Source of the DNA: CAYNYM01 sp964644375
Lineage (GTDB): Bacteria; Desulfobacterota; DSM-4660; Desulfatiglandales; HGW-15
Length of the DNA: 38,068 nucleotides
Direction: 5' to 3'
Assembly: GCA_964644375.1 (NCBI GenBank)
Contig: CAZXWJ010000009.1
Location: 1-38,068 of the forward strand
Below are positions 7,800 to 15,336 of this stretch, piece by piece. The notes below the pieces were generated by a model. It did no database searches. It was not told the origin of the DNA and saw nothing but the letters and a program-made list of their open reading frames with translations. Position numbers and translations under genes: made by a program. Numbering within the stretch: position 1 is the stretch's first letter; every line of letters begins with the position of its first letter.

Positions 7800-9015
7800 T
7801 CACTGTGTGCTGATTGAATTTCTGTTTGTCCTGATCATTGATCATCTCGATCATGAGATCAGCGGCCACTTTCGCAAAGTCCGGATCGTTAATATGATGG
7901 TCAACCTTGAAGATCTGCACCCTCGCGTTCAGGGTCTTTTCCAGGACTTCGCAGAAGGCCCCGCTGGATTCCGGATCAAAGAGAACATCACCTTCCTTGT
8001 CCGCTTCGGACCACCCTCCGAGTGGAATCAAAACCCTGTTTGCATTGCGGCTCTGATTCAGCTTGTGGGCCACGGTCCCGGCCAGGACCCGTGATTCGTC
8101 GGGAGTGAGCCTGATGGCGGACCGGAAATCATAGAAAAATATCTTTCTGTCTTTGTATTGTTCGGGAATGCAGGCACGATCAAACTCCAGAACGGCGCAA
8201 TCAAGTCCGCCCGGTATGATGAGCCTGGGCGGAAGGTTGCCCTGCTTACTCACAAGGCGCTCCGGACCGATTCCTCCGCAGTACCCTCCAAACATGGCAT
8301 CAGCCAGTTCATGGGTCGCCAGATCCAATACGCCATCTAAAAAAGAATCGCTCGTCATCTCTTCCATGGCCATGCCGCCGGTTCCGTTTGCATGGAAGGG
8401 AATGACCTCGAAGCCGTTTCCCTCCAAAACGGATTTGATGTTTTCGGCTGCCTGGGTAATAAATCCGAAAAGGGACAGACCGATTCGAGGTGAAGCCTTG
8501 TTTCCCTCGTCCCTGTAGGTCATCATCCCACAGATCGCTCCGGCCGCCCTTGCCAGGATGAGACGGGATATACTGTTCATGCCCAGCATATCAACCACGC
8601 TGTGCATGATGGTGATATCTTTGGTTCCTATGACCTGAGACATGTCCCTGGAGGCCACAGTGGATACCATAACCTTCGGAAAACCTAAGGGTAAAACCTT
8701 CATGACGGATGTGGCAATGAACGTGCCCGTGCCGCCACCGGCCGAGATCATGCCGCCGATTTTGCCTTCGCGGTATAGGTCGAGTACAAGCTTCGCCGCC
8801 TTCTCAATCACGGCTTCAATGATGCGTGATCTATCCGCACCATTTGAATCGATCCCTTTGGATACGGAATAATCCGGGAGGAAGGGGGAGACACCCGTGG
8901 TGCCGACATCAATGGTGATGGTCGCATATCCCTTCGATTCGACCGTTTCCTTCAGGAAGAGATGCTCTTCTCCTTTGGAGTCCAATGTCCCGACAATGGC
9001 AATGGATTGCATCAT
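7792..9015 (-). CDS. Tm-1-like ATP-binding protein (UPF0261), copy 2
   Basis: A 407-residue UPF0261 protein. The N-terminal domain has SIAIVGTLDSKGEEHLFLKE, the glycine-rich GGMISAGGGTGTFIATSVMK, and TKDITIMHSVVDMLGMNS. The C-terminal half has ERLVSKQGNLPPRLIIPGGLD and ends in the conserved region VDHHINDPDFAKVAADLM. I place the start at ATG 9015 because GAGGA lies five bases upstream. An in-frame ATG at 9033 has only a weak site. The pair of paralogues suggests a heteromeric complex or two steps on related substrates. It is followed by the start-less frame at 7578-7799 and then by the phosphatase-like gene. Function is unknown beyond likely ATP binding. Confidence 0.88.
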   Translation of the reverse strand: MMQSIAIVGTLDSKGEEHLFLKETVESKGYATITIDVGTTGVSPFLPDYSVSKGIDSNGADRSRIIEAVIEKAAKLVLDLYREGKIGGMISAGGGTGTFIATSVMKVLPLGFPKVMVSTVASRDMSQVIGTKDITIMHSVVDMLGMNSISRLILARAAGAICGMMTYRDEGNKASPRIGLSLFGFITQAAENIKSVLEGNGFEVIPFHANGTGGMAMEEMTSDSFLDGVLDLATHELADAMFGGYCGGIGPERLVSKQGNLPPRLIIPGGLDCAVLEFDRACIPEQYKDRKIFFYDFRSAIRLTPDESRVLAGTVAHKLNQSRNANRVLIPLGGWSEADKEGDVLFDPESSGAFCEVLEKTLNARVQIFKVDHHINDPDFAKVAADLMIEMINDQDKQKFNQHTVKI

Positions 9016-9102
9016 GGCAGTCCTCGGAGGCATTTGTTCCCGTTATCTTTCTCGTCCTATTATGCGCCGGGTTTTGCCGTGCTTTTCAGGTTCGAACCAG
9101 GA

Positions 9103-9118
9103 GCCCTCATTTGAGGGC
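9103..9118. terminator. short perfect hairpin between ubiD and Tm-1-like copy 2
   Basis: GCCCTCA-TT-TGAGGGC (or a 6-bp stem with a four-base loop). It has no run of T on either side, so it is at best a weak terminator or an mRNA-processing hairpin within the operon. Confidence 0.3.
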
Positions 9119-9189
9119 CCCTGGCCGTGATACGCAATCGGGAAAATCTCCCCGGCGTTTCGGATCTAGAGGGGGAATCCTCAAATGTA

Positions 9190-10590
9190 CTAAAACCCCA
9201 GTTCAGACCAGCGGCCCTCTATGCGTTTGACCATATCCTCATCCAGCGTGATGGGAATCGGCTTTTCTTCCCAGTCATAGGGGATGGTCGCATCCATGAG
9301 AAGGCGGCCTGTGATCCACCTCGATTCGAGAGGCAGAGAGGGATCCAGCGGCGTAGAGCGCCCGCGTTTGATGATCTGGCAACGGTTGGGCTGAAACCGG
9401 AAGGCCACGGCATACATGACCCTGGGAATATCCCAGGGATCAATGTCTTCGTCCACCACAATGACCGTCTTGAGACCGTAGGCCCCCATTTCCGTTGAGA
9501 TGGCCGCGGTCAGGACTTGGTCTGCGTGTCCGGGATACATCTGTTTCATAGAGATAATCGCTATGAACCTGCCTGCCGCCTCCGGAGGGCAGTAAACTGC
9601 TTTGATGCCGGGGATATTCATGTCCACGAGTTGCTGCCAGAAGGTGGCGCCATAGGCCAGGGCCAGGACCATGTGAGAATCAGTCACGGCACGACCCACC
9701 GTGGTGGACATGAAAACGGGGTTGTTTCTGTGAGTGATGCAGTTGACCTTGATGAAGTTTCGATCGTCTGTTCCTACGCCCGAATAGTAGCCCGTGTACT
9801 CGCCGAAGGGACCTTCCGCCATGAATTTGTCGGCATCCACTTCGCCCTCCACGACAATCTCAGCCGAGGCAGGTACGGGGAGGTCATTGGTCTCACATTT
9901 GACCAACTCTAAGGCCTCGCCGCGGATAGCGCCGGCCAGGTCATATTCGGATTTGAAAGCAGAGAGTCTTGCCGCTCCCATGAGAAACAGGATGGGATCG
10001 CAGCCCACGACAACGGCGACGGGCATGGGTTTTCCCATTGCCTGATATTTTTTGAGCATCTGGTCGGAGTGTTTGCCCTTGATGAACTGGGTGCCCAGAT
10101 GGTTTTTGTCCAAGAGTTGAAGCCGGTAGGTTCCAACGTTCACCCAATCTGAATCCGGGTCTTTGGTAACCACGAAATGAGCGGTACCGAAGAAACGTCC
10201 GCCGTCTTTGGGGTAGAATTTGGGAACTGGGAATTTGAAGAGATCCACCTCATCGCCCGTCATCTTGTTCTCCTTGCACGGGCCGGTTTTTACGAGCTTC
10301 GGCGGGATCCCTTTCTTTCCTTTTTCAACCCATTCTCCCATGAGTTCGACGAGGGTGGAATCCTTGGGCATGCCCATGACGATGGCGAGTCTCTCTGTGG
10401 TCGTCATCGTGCTCATGAGAAGCGGCGATGTATAGCCCTTCACGTTCTCAAAAAGCAGAGCCGGGCCTTTCTTCTCCTCGTTCATCTTGGCGATATGAGC
10501 GGCTTCAAGATCCCAGTCTACTTCTGCCGTGATCCTATTGAGTATTCCCTCTTCCTCGCATCTGGCAATAAAATCTCTGATATCTTTCAT
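9190..10590 (-). CDS. UbiD family prenyl-FMN-dependent (de)carboxylase
   Basis: A 466-residue UbiD protein that would decarboxylate, or run in reverse to carboxylate, an aromatic or alpha,beta-unsaturated acid. The catalytic Arg is R156 in GTYRLQLLDKN. The catalytic Glu pair is E259/E264 in AEGPFGEYTGYY. Further family segments are VVVGCDPI and VIVVDEDIDPWD, which contributes metal binding. Full length for the family. Start ATG 10590 with a GGAAGGAGG site about ten bases upstream. Phenylphosphate carboxylase, vanillate and 4-hydroxybenzoate decarboxylases and UbiD itself all share this fold, so the substrate is open. A phenylphosphate-synthase-like pair upstream and ubiX downstream point to a phenol-like substrate. 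A set of palindromes lies in the 558-bp upstream gap. Confidence 0.92.
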   Translation of the reverse strand: MKDIRDFIARCEEEGILNRITAEVDWDLEAAHIAKMNEEKKGPALLFENVKGYTSPLLMSTMTTTERLAIVMGMPKDSTLVELMGEWVEKGKKGIPPKLVKTGPCKENKMTGDEVDLFKFPVPKFYPKDGGRFFGTAHFVVTKDPDSDWVNVGTYRLQLLDKNHLGTQFIKGKHSDQMLKKYQAMGKPMPVAVVVGCDPILFLMGAARLSAFKSEYDLAGAIRGEALELVKCETNDLPVPASAEIVVEGEVDADKFMAEGPFGEYTGYYSGVGTDDRNFIKVNCITHRNNPVFMSTTVGRAVTDSHMVLALAYGATFWQQLVDMNIPGIKAVYCPPEAAGRFIAIISMKQMYPGHADQVLTAAISTEMGAYGLKTVIVVDEDIDPWDIPRVMYAVAFRFQPNRCQIIKRGRSTPLDPSLPLESRWITGRLLMDATIPYDWEEKPIPITLDEDMVKRIEGRWSELGF

Positions 10591-10663
10591 CGTAAATAGC
10601 CTCCTTCCAAGAAAAAAGTTTCACATTAGCCCACATTAATCAAGCAAGCATCCTTATTTGTTG

Positions 10664-10678
10664 CGACAAAATTTGTCG
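10664..10678. promoter_or_regulatory. palindrome CGACAAA-A-TTTGTCG upstream of ubiD
   Basis: Perfect 7-bp arms around one base, ending 74 bp before the ubiD ATG. The position and the symmetry fit an operator for a dimeric regulator such as the neighbouring LysR protein or a TetR-type protein. Function inferred. Confidence 0.45.
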
Positions 10679-10863
10679 TCCGTCCCGAACCGTGACATCA
10701 TGTTCCGGGTTGGCTGTTAGGCGTTTGGGTTTGCAGTCCTATGTAAATAGATCAGATATTCGCAGATGTTGAGTATAACAGTGTTTTTTTCTGTCGTTCC
10801 GTAAAGGGTGAAAAAGCCGTAAAACGAAAGCATTGAGAAGTTGACTTAATTCATCAATCGCCT

Positions 10864-10892
10864 AATTATGAAACTTTGTCAATTTCATAATT
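10864..10892. promoter_or_regulatory. inverted repeat AATTATGAAA-N9-TTTCATAATT
   Basis: Perfect 10-bp arms at 10864-10873 and 10883-10892, directly followed by a second palindrome at 10893. This is AT-rich, non-coding DNA between lysR and ubiD, about 275-300 bp upstream of ubiD. Probable regulator-binding site. Confidence 0.45.
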
Positions 10893-10909
10893 CTTATACA
10901 ATGTATAAG
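10893..10909. promoter_or_regulatory. palindrome CTTATACA-A-TGTATAAG (LysR-box-like)
   Basis: Perfect 8-bp arms around a single base. It contains T-N11-A (TTATACAATGTATAA), the general form of a LysR-type regulator box, and abuts the preceding inverted repeat. A further imperfect ATCCAG-ATCA-CTGGAT repeat lies at 10950-10965. Likely operators for the adjacent LysR protein (inference). Confidence 0.5.
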
Positions 10910-11148
10910 CATAAGTTATGTTTCGGTGATGTCGCACCGGAATCATTTGATCCAGATCACTGGATTGCAGGATCTTAAAAGAGTGTGCAGGTGGTCCGGA
11001 TCTGATTGGGGGGAAGTTTAGTGTCGGGAAGCACTCCATCTATGAGACAAGGGGAGCCATAAGGCCATGGAATCGATCACCTCCAAGCGGAGGGTCGGGT
11101 CGTATCCTTGGAAAATGAAGGGAGGAAAGAAGAAGTGCCCCTGCCTCT

Positions 11149-12096
11149 TCATGGGGATTTCAAAACCATTGCAGCAACCAGGGTGCTGAGGCTCTGAGAA
11201 TAGGCGCCGTCAGGAGATATGCCTTCCAGTATTTTCATGAAGGCCTGGGCGGGTGTTGAAAGATGCTGGTCCTTCAAATAGGCAATGTGTACGCCCGTGA
11301 CAATTCGACAATCCTCGATGGGAAGGGTGACCAGTATTTCTTTTTCAAGTTCTGTCGACACTGCCGTTCTTACCAAAAAGGAGATGCCGTCACCACGAAG
11401 GACAAGCTGTTTGGCAAAGTCCGAATTGTTTGTTTCCATCAGGATATTAGGAACCAGGCCCTTACCGGCAAAGGCCTCGTTTAGGGCTTTCCGTGTTCCG
11501 GATCCCCGTTCCTTCAAGATGATCGGCTCTGTTGCCAACTGCGACAGGGTCACTGACTTGTTTCCGGCGAGGGCATGATCCGGGGAAAGAATAACGACAA
11601 TTTCTTCCTGGCAGAAAGGGATAAACCGGATCTGACGGTTATCTTCAATTTTGGCGACGATTGCAATCTCGTTTTGGAAGTCAAGGAGGCCGTTGGTCAT
11701 TTCCAGGGAACTGCCTTCTCTAAGGTGGATCTTCAGCCCGGGATAGGAAAGTCTGAACTTGGATATGAAAAGCGGTATATAGGATCGTGCATAGGTTTTC
11801 GTTGTTCCCAGTTTCAGTACGCCCTGCTTTAATTCTGTCATGTCCTCTATGGCATCTTCTATTTCCTTTTCATACTTAAAGACCTTTTTGGCATATTCAA
11901 ACAGGGTTTTTCCTTCATCCGTGAGGTAGATCTTCCGGCCTTTTTTCTTGAATAGTTTCAGGTTGCAGGCGTCCTCAAACGCCTTCACCTGAGCGGTAAC
12001 AGCGGGTTGGCTAATGAACAGCTTCTCGGCTGCAACCGTGCAGTTCTGATGCTTTGCGGTATGGTAAAAGACTCTGAGCTGATTAAAATTGACCAT
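11149..12096 (-). CDS. LysR-type transcriptional regulator
   Basis: A 315-residue LTTR. The N-terminal winged helix-turn-helix (residues 3-62: FNQLRVFYHTAKHQNCTVAA, SQPAVTAQVKAFE) is followed by a linker helix and an effector-binding domain (LKLGTTKTYARSYIPLFISKF onward, and VLRGDGISFLVRTA). It most resembles the CysB/CbbR-like branch by general layout, but the effector is unknown. Start ATG 12096. It sits on the same strand between the phosphotransferase/membrane-protein genes and ubiD, with palindromes on both flanks. This suggests that it controls ubiD and perhaps its own expression. It is divergent from a decayed molybdopterin oxidoreductase gene, the classical LTTR arrangement with a target gene. 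Confidence 0.92.
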   Translation of the reverse strand: MVNFNQLRVFYHTAKHQNCTVAAEKLFISQPAVTAQVKAFEDACNLKLFKKKGRKIYLTDEGKTLFEYAKKVFKYEKEIEDAIEDMTELKQGVLKLGTTKTYARSYIPLFISKFRLSYPGLKIHLREGSSLEMTNGLLDFQNEIAIVAKIEDNRQIRFIPFCQEEIVVILSPDHALAGNKSVTLSQLATEPIILKERGSGTRKALNEAFAGKGLVPNILMETNNSDFAKQLVLRGDGISFLVRTAVSTELEKEILVTLPIEDCRIVTGVHIAYLKDQHLSTPAQAFMKILEGISPDGAYSQSLSTLVAAMVLKSP

Positions 12097-12317
12097 ACTT
12101 CACGCCCTTTACGCTCGCTCGATTCCGTTCAGACATGGCGCCTTTCCGCAATCTCTGTGTCTACCTATTAATTCAATATCCAGTCCAACGATAATTCTGT
12201 TGCACAAAAACAGGGAACTGTCAAATGATTTCAGTAGAAAATACAGCTGTTTATATCATTTGAAATATAAGCATCGTTCCTCTGTGATTTTTCAAACATT
12301 CGTATCATCCCAATATT

Positions 12318-12336
12318 TCACAGAAAAGTTCTGTGA
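12318..12336. promoter_or_regulatory. palindrome TCACAGAA-AAG-TTCTGTGA upstream of lysR
   Basis: Perfect 8-bp arms with a three-base centre, in the divergent gap between lysR (start 12096) and the oxidoreductase remnant. Possible LysR autoregulatory or former target-gene operator. Confidence 0.35.
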
Positions 12337-12341
12337 CTGAA

Positions 12342-12368
12342 CCATCCCCAGCCTTCTTGGCTGGGTGG
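12342..12368. terminator. GC-rich hairpin CCCAGCC-TTCTT-GGCTGGG
   Basis: A 7-bp perfect stem (12347-12353 with 12359-12365) that can be extended by CCA/TGG past a two-base bulge. No T-run follows. It lies just before the oxidoreductase remnant and could be a former attenuator or an unrelated terminator. Confidence 0.3.
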
Positions 12369-12453
12369 AATTGAATGAAACCGGGGGTGTTCAAATGTCG
12401 GGCCTAAAGAAAAAAATGAGACTAAAAGTTATACATCATTGGGATCTATAAGA

Positions 12454-12699
12454 ATGGATGATGTCAATTATAAACTTGACGTCATCTATTTGGTTGATCC
12501 GGCGTTTTTCGAAGATCGTCTTCCAATATTCCCTTTGCGCGTTTATAAGAGATTTGATTGGGGCGGGAAATGGGAATGCATTACCCGAAACGAGGCGCTG
12601 GATACGATTGAGAGCAAGTTCCAATCGTTCATCGACGAATACGGCCCGGAATATATCGTTATCGGTCAAGGTATGGGAAGGACAAATCATTCGACACCG
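12454..12699 (+). pseudogene. fragment of a molybdopterin oxidoreductase (N-terminal part)
   Basis: About 80 codons encode a stretch typical of the start of the molybdopterin domain: DRLPIFPLRVYKRF, then GGKWECITRNEALDTIESKF, then IDEYGPEYIVIGQGMGR. In intact enzymes this follows the 4Fe-4S Cys cluster and precedes several hundred residues of catalytic domain. Here the Cys motif is absent upstream. Downstream the similarity ends near 12700, and the frame then runs antisense through the membrane-protein gene. It is therefore a relic, not a gene. It is oriented divergently from lysR. Confidence 0.6.
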
Positions 12700-12792
12700 A
12701 TGAAAAGTGAAGCAATGACGCCTTTGACCAAAGGATGGAAAAGGTTGGGGGATCTTGTCGGTTTTTTCGGCCGAATCCTTCTATTAAGGCAT

Positions 12793-12837
12793 GACCTGTC
12801 AGAGGAGAGGCTTCATGGGACACTCCTCGGACAGGTC
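12793..12837 (-). terminator. long hairpin after the membrane-protein gene
   Basis: Arms of 15 bp with one mismatch (12793-12807 and 12823-12837; GACCTGTC...GACAGGTC at the base) and a 15-base loop, beginning 15 bp after the stop of the gene at 12853. It lacks a clear T-run, so it may stabilise the 3' end rather than act as a classic intrinsic terminator. Confidence 0.5.
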
Positions 12838-12852
12838 CAAAAGGACTTCCTG

Positions 12853-13950
12853 TTATCCGTTGCCCGGTGCCGGTGGCTTGGGCTCCATCAGGGGCCAGAA
12901 ATCGAAACTGCCCGTGTAGGTTGCAATGACGGGGAAGGTGAAGCTCAGGAGAGCGGTCGCCACCCAGAGTTCGTGTGCATACCCGGGAGGTCCGCTGGGC
13001 AAGCCACCGGTAAGGAGAAAACTGAACCAGGAGTAGAGGTAATACATGACAATTGCCAGTATGATACTGACTATGAGCAGGATAATTCCCTTACCGGGTT
13101 GTTTCATGGTCTGCACAGGGGCAGTCTGCATCAGGAGAAGCATGATGAATTCTCCAAAGATTATGCAGATGGGTATTTTAACGGTGTAGACGAATGCGTC
13201 CATCCCGAGGGCCCCAACAAAGATCCTTTGAACGATGAGCGCTATGATAATAACCAGTATGCTTACAACGATTCCCCAGAGCGGCTGTTTTCCAAAGGCC
13301 GGGGCCTTTGGCGGAATCGCACTCAAGGGCCAAAAATCGAGTTCCACCCAAGCCAAAATAACCGCCAGCGCAGTGAGGAAGAAACTCAGGCTTACAAAGG
13401 CATTGAAAGCCCCACCCGGGTCCAGGGTTGCTTTATAGAAGGGCGCCTCCTTCATAAAGCTGAAATCAAAGAATGCCTTGAAGAGTATCCAGGCTAAGAG
13501 GTACGAGACAATGAGCGTGCCGAATCCGACAAACGCGGGATGGGACGAGATACCTGCTGCGGGCCAGCACTGCCATACCACGACGCACCAAAACGTCATA
13601 ATCACGGTCATGATGGTAAAGAGTATGAGCATGGGCGTAGGGGGCTGAACAAATCCTCCCACGGTCCTCAGCGACCACGCGGCAACAATAGATCCGATAA
13701 TAAAGCAGAAAAAGAGAAGGTAGAGGCCCTTCAACGGTTGCTCCAATTTCGCCGACGGAGGAGGGTAGTTGTTTTGCCAGGCCATGCCGACGACAATCAT
13801 GCACGGGATAAGGGTCATTGCGAGGTAGGCCGCCCATGTAAGAAAAGTCTCAGCCTGAAACCACACAATAATGCCGAACGCCATGAAAAAAACAATGACC
13901 GTGGCCAAAATTCCCAAAACGGGTTGTTTAAGCCCCCCCTGTTGCTCCAT
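12853..13950 (-). CDS. ten-helix membrane protein made of five two-helix repeats, unknown function
   Basis: A 365-residue integral membrane protein that I do not recognise. It contains five similar units, each starting with a short xQPxxG-like turn (KQP 8-10, EQP 70-72, SHP 136-138, KQP 221-223, KQP 283-285). Each unit is followed by two hydrophobic segments and closes with a Pro/Trp-rich cytosolic-looking stretch (NNYPPPSAK, QCWPAAGIS, LDFWPLSAIPPKAP, MQTAPVQT, FDFWPLMEPKPPAP). Predicted helices lie at about 11-30, 38-57, 75-92, 107-127, 140-158, 183-201, 225-243, 256-275, 286-303 and 326-346. There is no signal peptide apart from the first helix. It starts at ATG 13950 (GGAGGGTGAGAT before it), 113 bp after the ATP-grasp subunit gene, and so is probably cotranscribed. 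A substrate permease is one guess. Confidence 0.8.
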   Translation of the reverse strand: MEQQGGLKQPVLGILATVIVFFMAFGIIVWFQAETFLTWAAYLAMTLIPCMIVVGMAWQNNYPPPSAKLEQPLKGLYLLFFCFIIGSIVAAWSLRTVGGFVQPPTPMLILFTIMTVIMTFWCVVVWQCWPAAGISSHPAFVGFGTLIVSYLLAWILFKAFFDFSFMKEAPFYKATLDPGGAFNAFVSLSFFLTALAVILAWVELDFWPLSAIPPKAPAFGKQPLWGIVVSILVIIIALIVQRIFVGALGMDAFVYTVKIPICIIFGEFIMLLLMQTAPVQTMKQPGKGIILLIVSIILAIVMYYLYSWFSFLLTGGLPSGPPGYAHELWVATALLSFTFPVIATYTGSFDFWPLMEPKPPAPGNG

Positions 13951-14063
13951 ATCTCACCCTCCTTCCTGAGATTGTGATAGAAAGAAAAAATCGATAGACA
14001 CCCCCTAAGAGCGTAGTTTATGTTTTTCTAGTTGAATTGGCGACTGGCGTGGTTTGCGAGAAT

Positions 14064-15128
14064 CTACTTTACCTTGACGCCGGTCATCAGTCGGCCGATG
14101 ATCCTGTCCATGGCGTCCTTCTTTTTTTCCGTTTTGGGTTTGGCCTCCTTTTTGGACCATACGGATTCAGGCCTGACCTGGAGTATAATAACATTTTCGG
14201 GAAAGGGCAGGTCGGCATCAATGGCGAATTCGATATCATAGGGTTTGCCGTAATACTTGTCGATGCTCTTCGCAATCCGGCAAATCTCCGTGAGCTCGTC
14301 TTTGACAATGCAGAACTTCTTCCGGTCTTCTTCAGGAACGTCAACGGTCTTGATCGTGCTCCCGTCTTCCCTGTAAATACATTGCACCTCCTTTCCTCCC
14401 AGGTTTGATTTGATGGTTTCCAACGTGACTTTGTCGACCAGGTAATTGTCCGGAGTGACCATGCCGCTAACAACGGCCTCGCCAAGTCCATAACTGACAT
14501 CCAGCGAGATCTTGGACCGGTCGCCGTTCAGGGGGTTCAGGGTGAAGACAATGCCCGAAACCCTGGAGTTGACCATCTTCGGGATTCCCACGCCGATATT
14601 GAGCAGAAACCCCATGCCCTTGTTCATCCGATAAGTAATGGCCTCGACAAAATAGGCGCTGGCCCAGGTCTTCTTGATATATGTGAGAAGGTCTTCCTGC
14701 CCTCGTATGTTCAAAAAGGTTTCCATCTGCCCAGGCATGGAGACGGCACCGCTCGATCGCGCGGCAACAGGCACATTTTCAACCCCGGACATGTCGCACA
14801 GCTTCTGATATTCCCGAAACACTTCATCGGAGACGGCGGACGGAATGGTTGCATTCTCAATGAGATTTACCACGAATTCACTCGCCTTGAGGCTCTTTTC
14901 ATAGGTGACCTCGCCCAGGTCTTTGAGGTATTTGTCTATTTCTTTTTTGATACCCGTTTCAGTGATAAAAAGATCATTCGCATAAATCGTGAGAGCAAAA
15001 CCCGGGCTTACCCTGATGCCCGCCTTGATCATCTCACCCAGATTGGCATTCTTCTTCCCGACAAGATTGAACTCCTTCCCCTCTAATTCATCATACCAAA
15101 TGGTAATACGTTTTTCCTTTTCGACCAT
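14064..15128 (-). CDS. PEP synthase-like ATP-grasp subunit (PpsB-like, phenylphosphate synthase beta type)
   Basis: A 354-residue protein equal to the N-terminal pyruvate/ATP-binding domain of PEP synthase. It opens with IWYDELEGKEFNLVGKKNAN and NLGEMIKAGIRVSPGFAL. Next come PVAARSSGAVSMPGQMETFL (nucleotide-binding), GIVFTLNPLNG and VSYGLGEAVVSG, and it ends with the metal-ligand region IEFAIDADL and IILQVRPES. There is no His swivel domain; that is on the partner encoded just upstream. In Thauera phenylphosphate synthase a subunit of about 40 kDa of this kind transfers the beta-phosphate of ATP to a His of the other subunit. I chose ATG 15128 over an in-frame TTG at 15194, which has no ribosome site. 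Another acceptor substrate is possible. Confidence 0.85.
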   Translation of the reverse strand: MVEKEKRITIWYDELEGKEFNLVGKKNANLGEMIKAGIRVSPGFALTIYANDLFITETGIKKEIDKYLKDLGEVTYEKSLKASEFVVNLIENATIPSAVSDEVFREYQKLCDMSGVENVPVAARSSGAVSMPGQMETFLNIRGQEDLLTYIKKTWASAYFVEAITYRMNKGMGFLLNIGVGIPKMVNSRVSGIVFTLNPLNGDRSKISLDVSYGLGEAVVSGMVTPDNYLVDKVTLETIKSNLGGKEVQCIYREDGSTIKTVDVPEEDRKKFCIVKDELTEICRIAKSIDKYYGKPYDIEFAIDADLPFPENVIILQVRPESVWSKKEAKPKTEKKKDAMDRIIGRLMTGVKVK

Positions 15129-15336
15129 AGCTGCCCCCAAATCTATGTACCGTTCGTGCACCGATTGAAACGGATTCTTTCCTGCTGCGTCCAACCAGGT
15201 CCACTCGGCGGTCTCTGTAAGTTCCCTGATCGGAAACGGGTCCCCTCATTAGAAATACGTTCCTGAAACCATTGCGGAGGCCGGACCCGATTCCGGCGGG
15301 AATCTCATTGGAAATCTGAGTTTCAAAACGGTCGGG

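Noticed and set aside
9088..9120. GGTTCGAACC followed by a GC hairpin, recalling a tRNA T-arm
   Set aside because: The flanks do not form a T-stem, acceptor or anticodon arm on either strand.
10950..10965. ATCCAG-ATCA-CTGGAT as a separate operator
   Set aside because: Only 6-bp arms with no position relative to a promoter; mentioned with the palindrome cluster but not listed alone.
12700..13497. Continuation of the plus-strand frame of the oxidoreductase relic
   Set aside because: After 12700 it is low-complexity sequence antisense to the membrane-protein gene and shows no family similarity.
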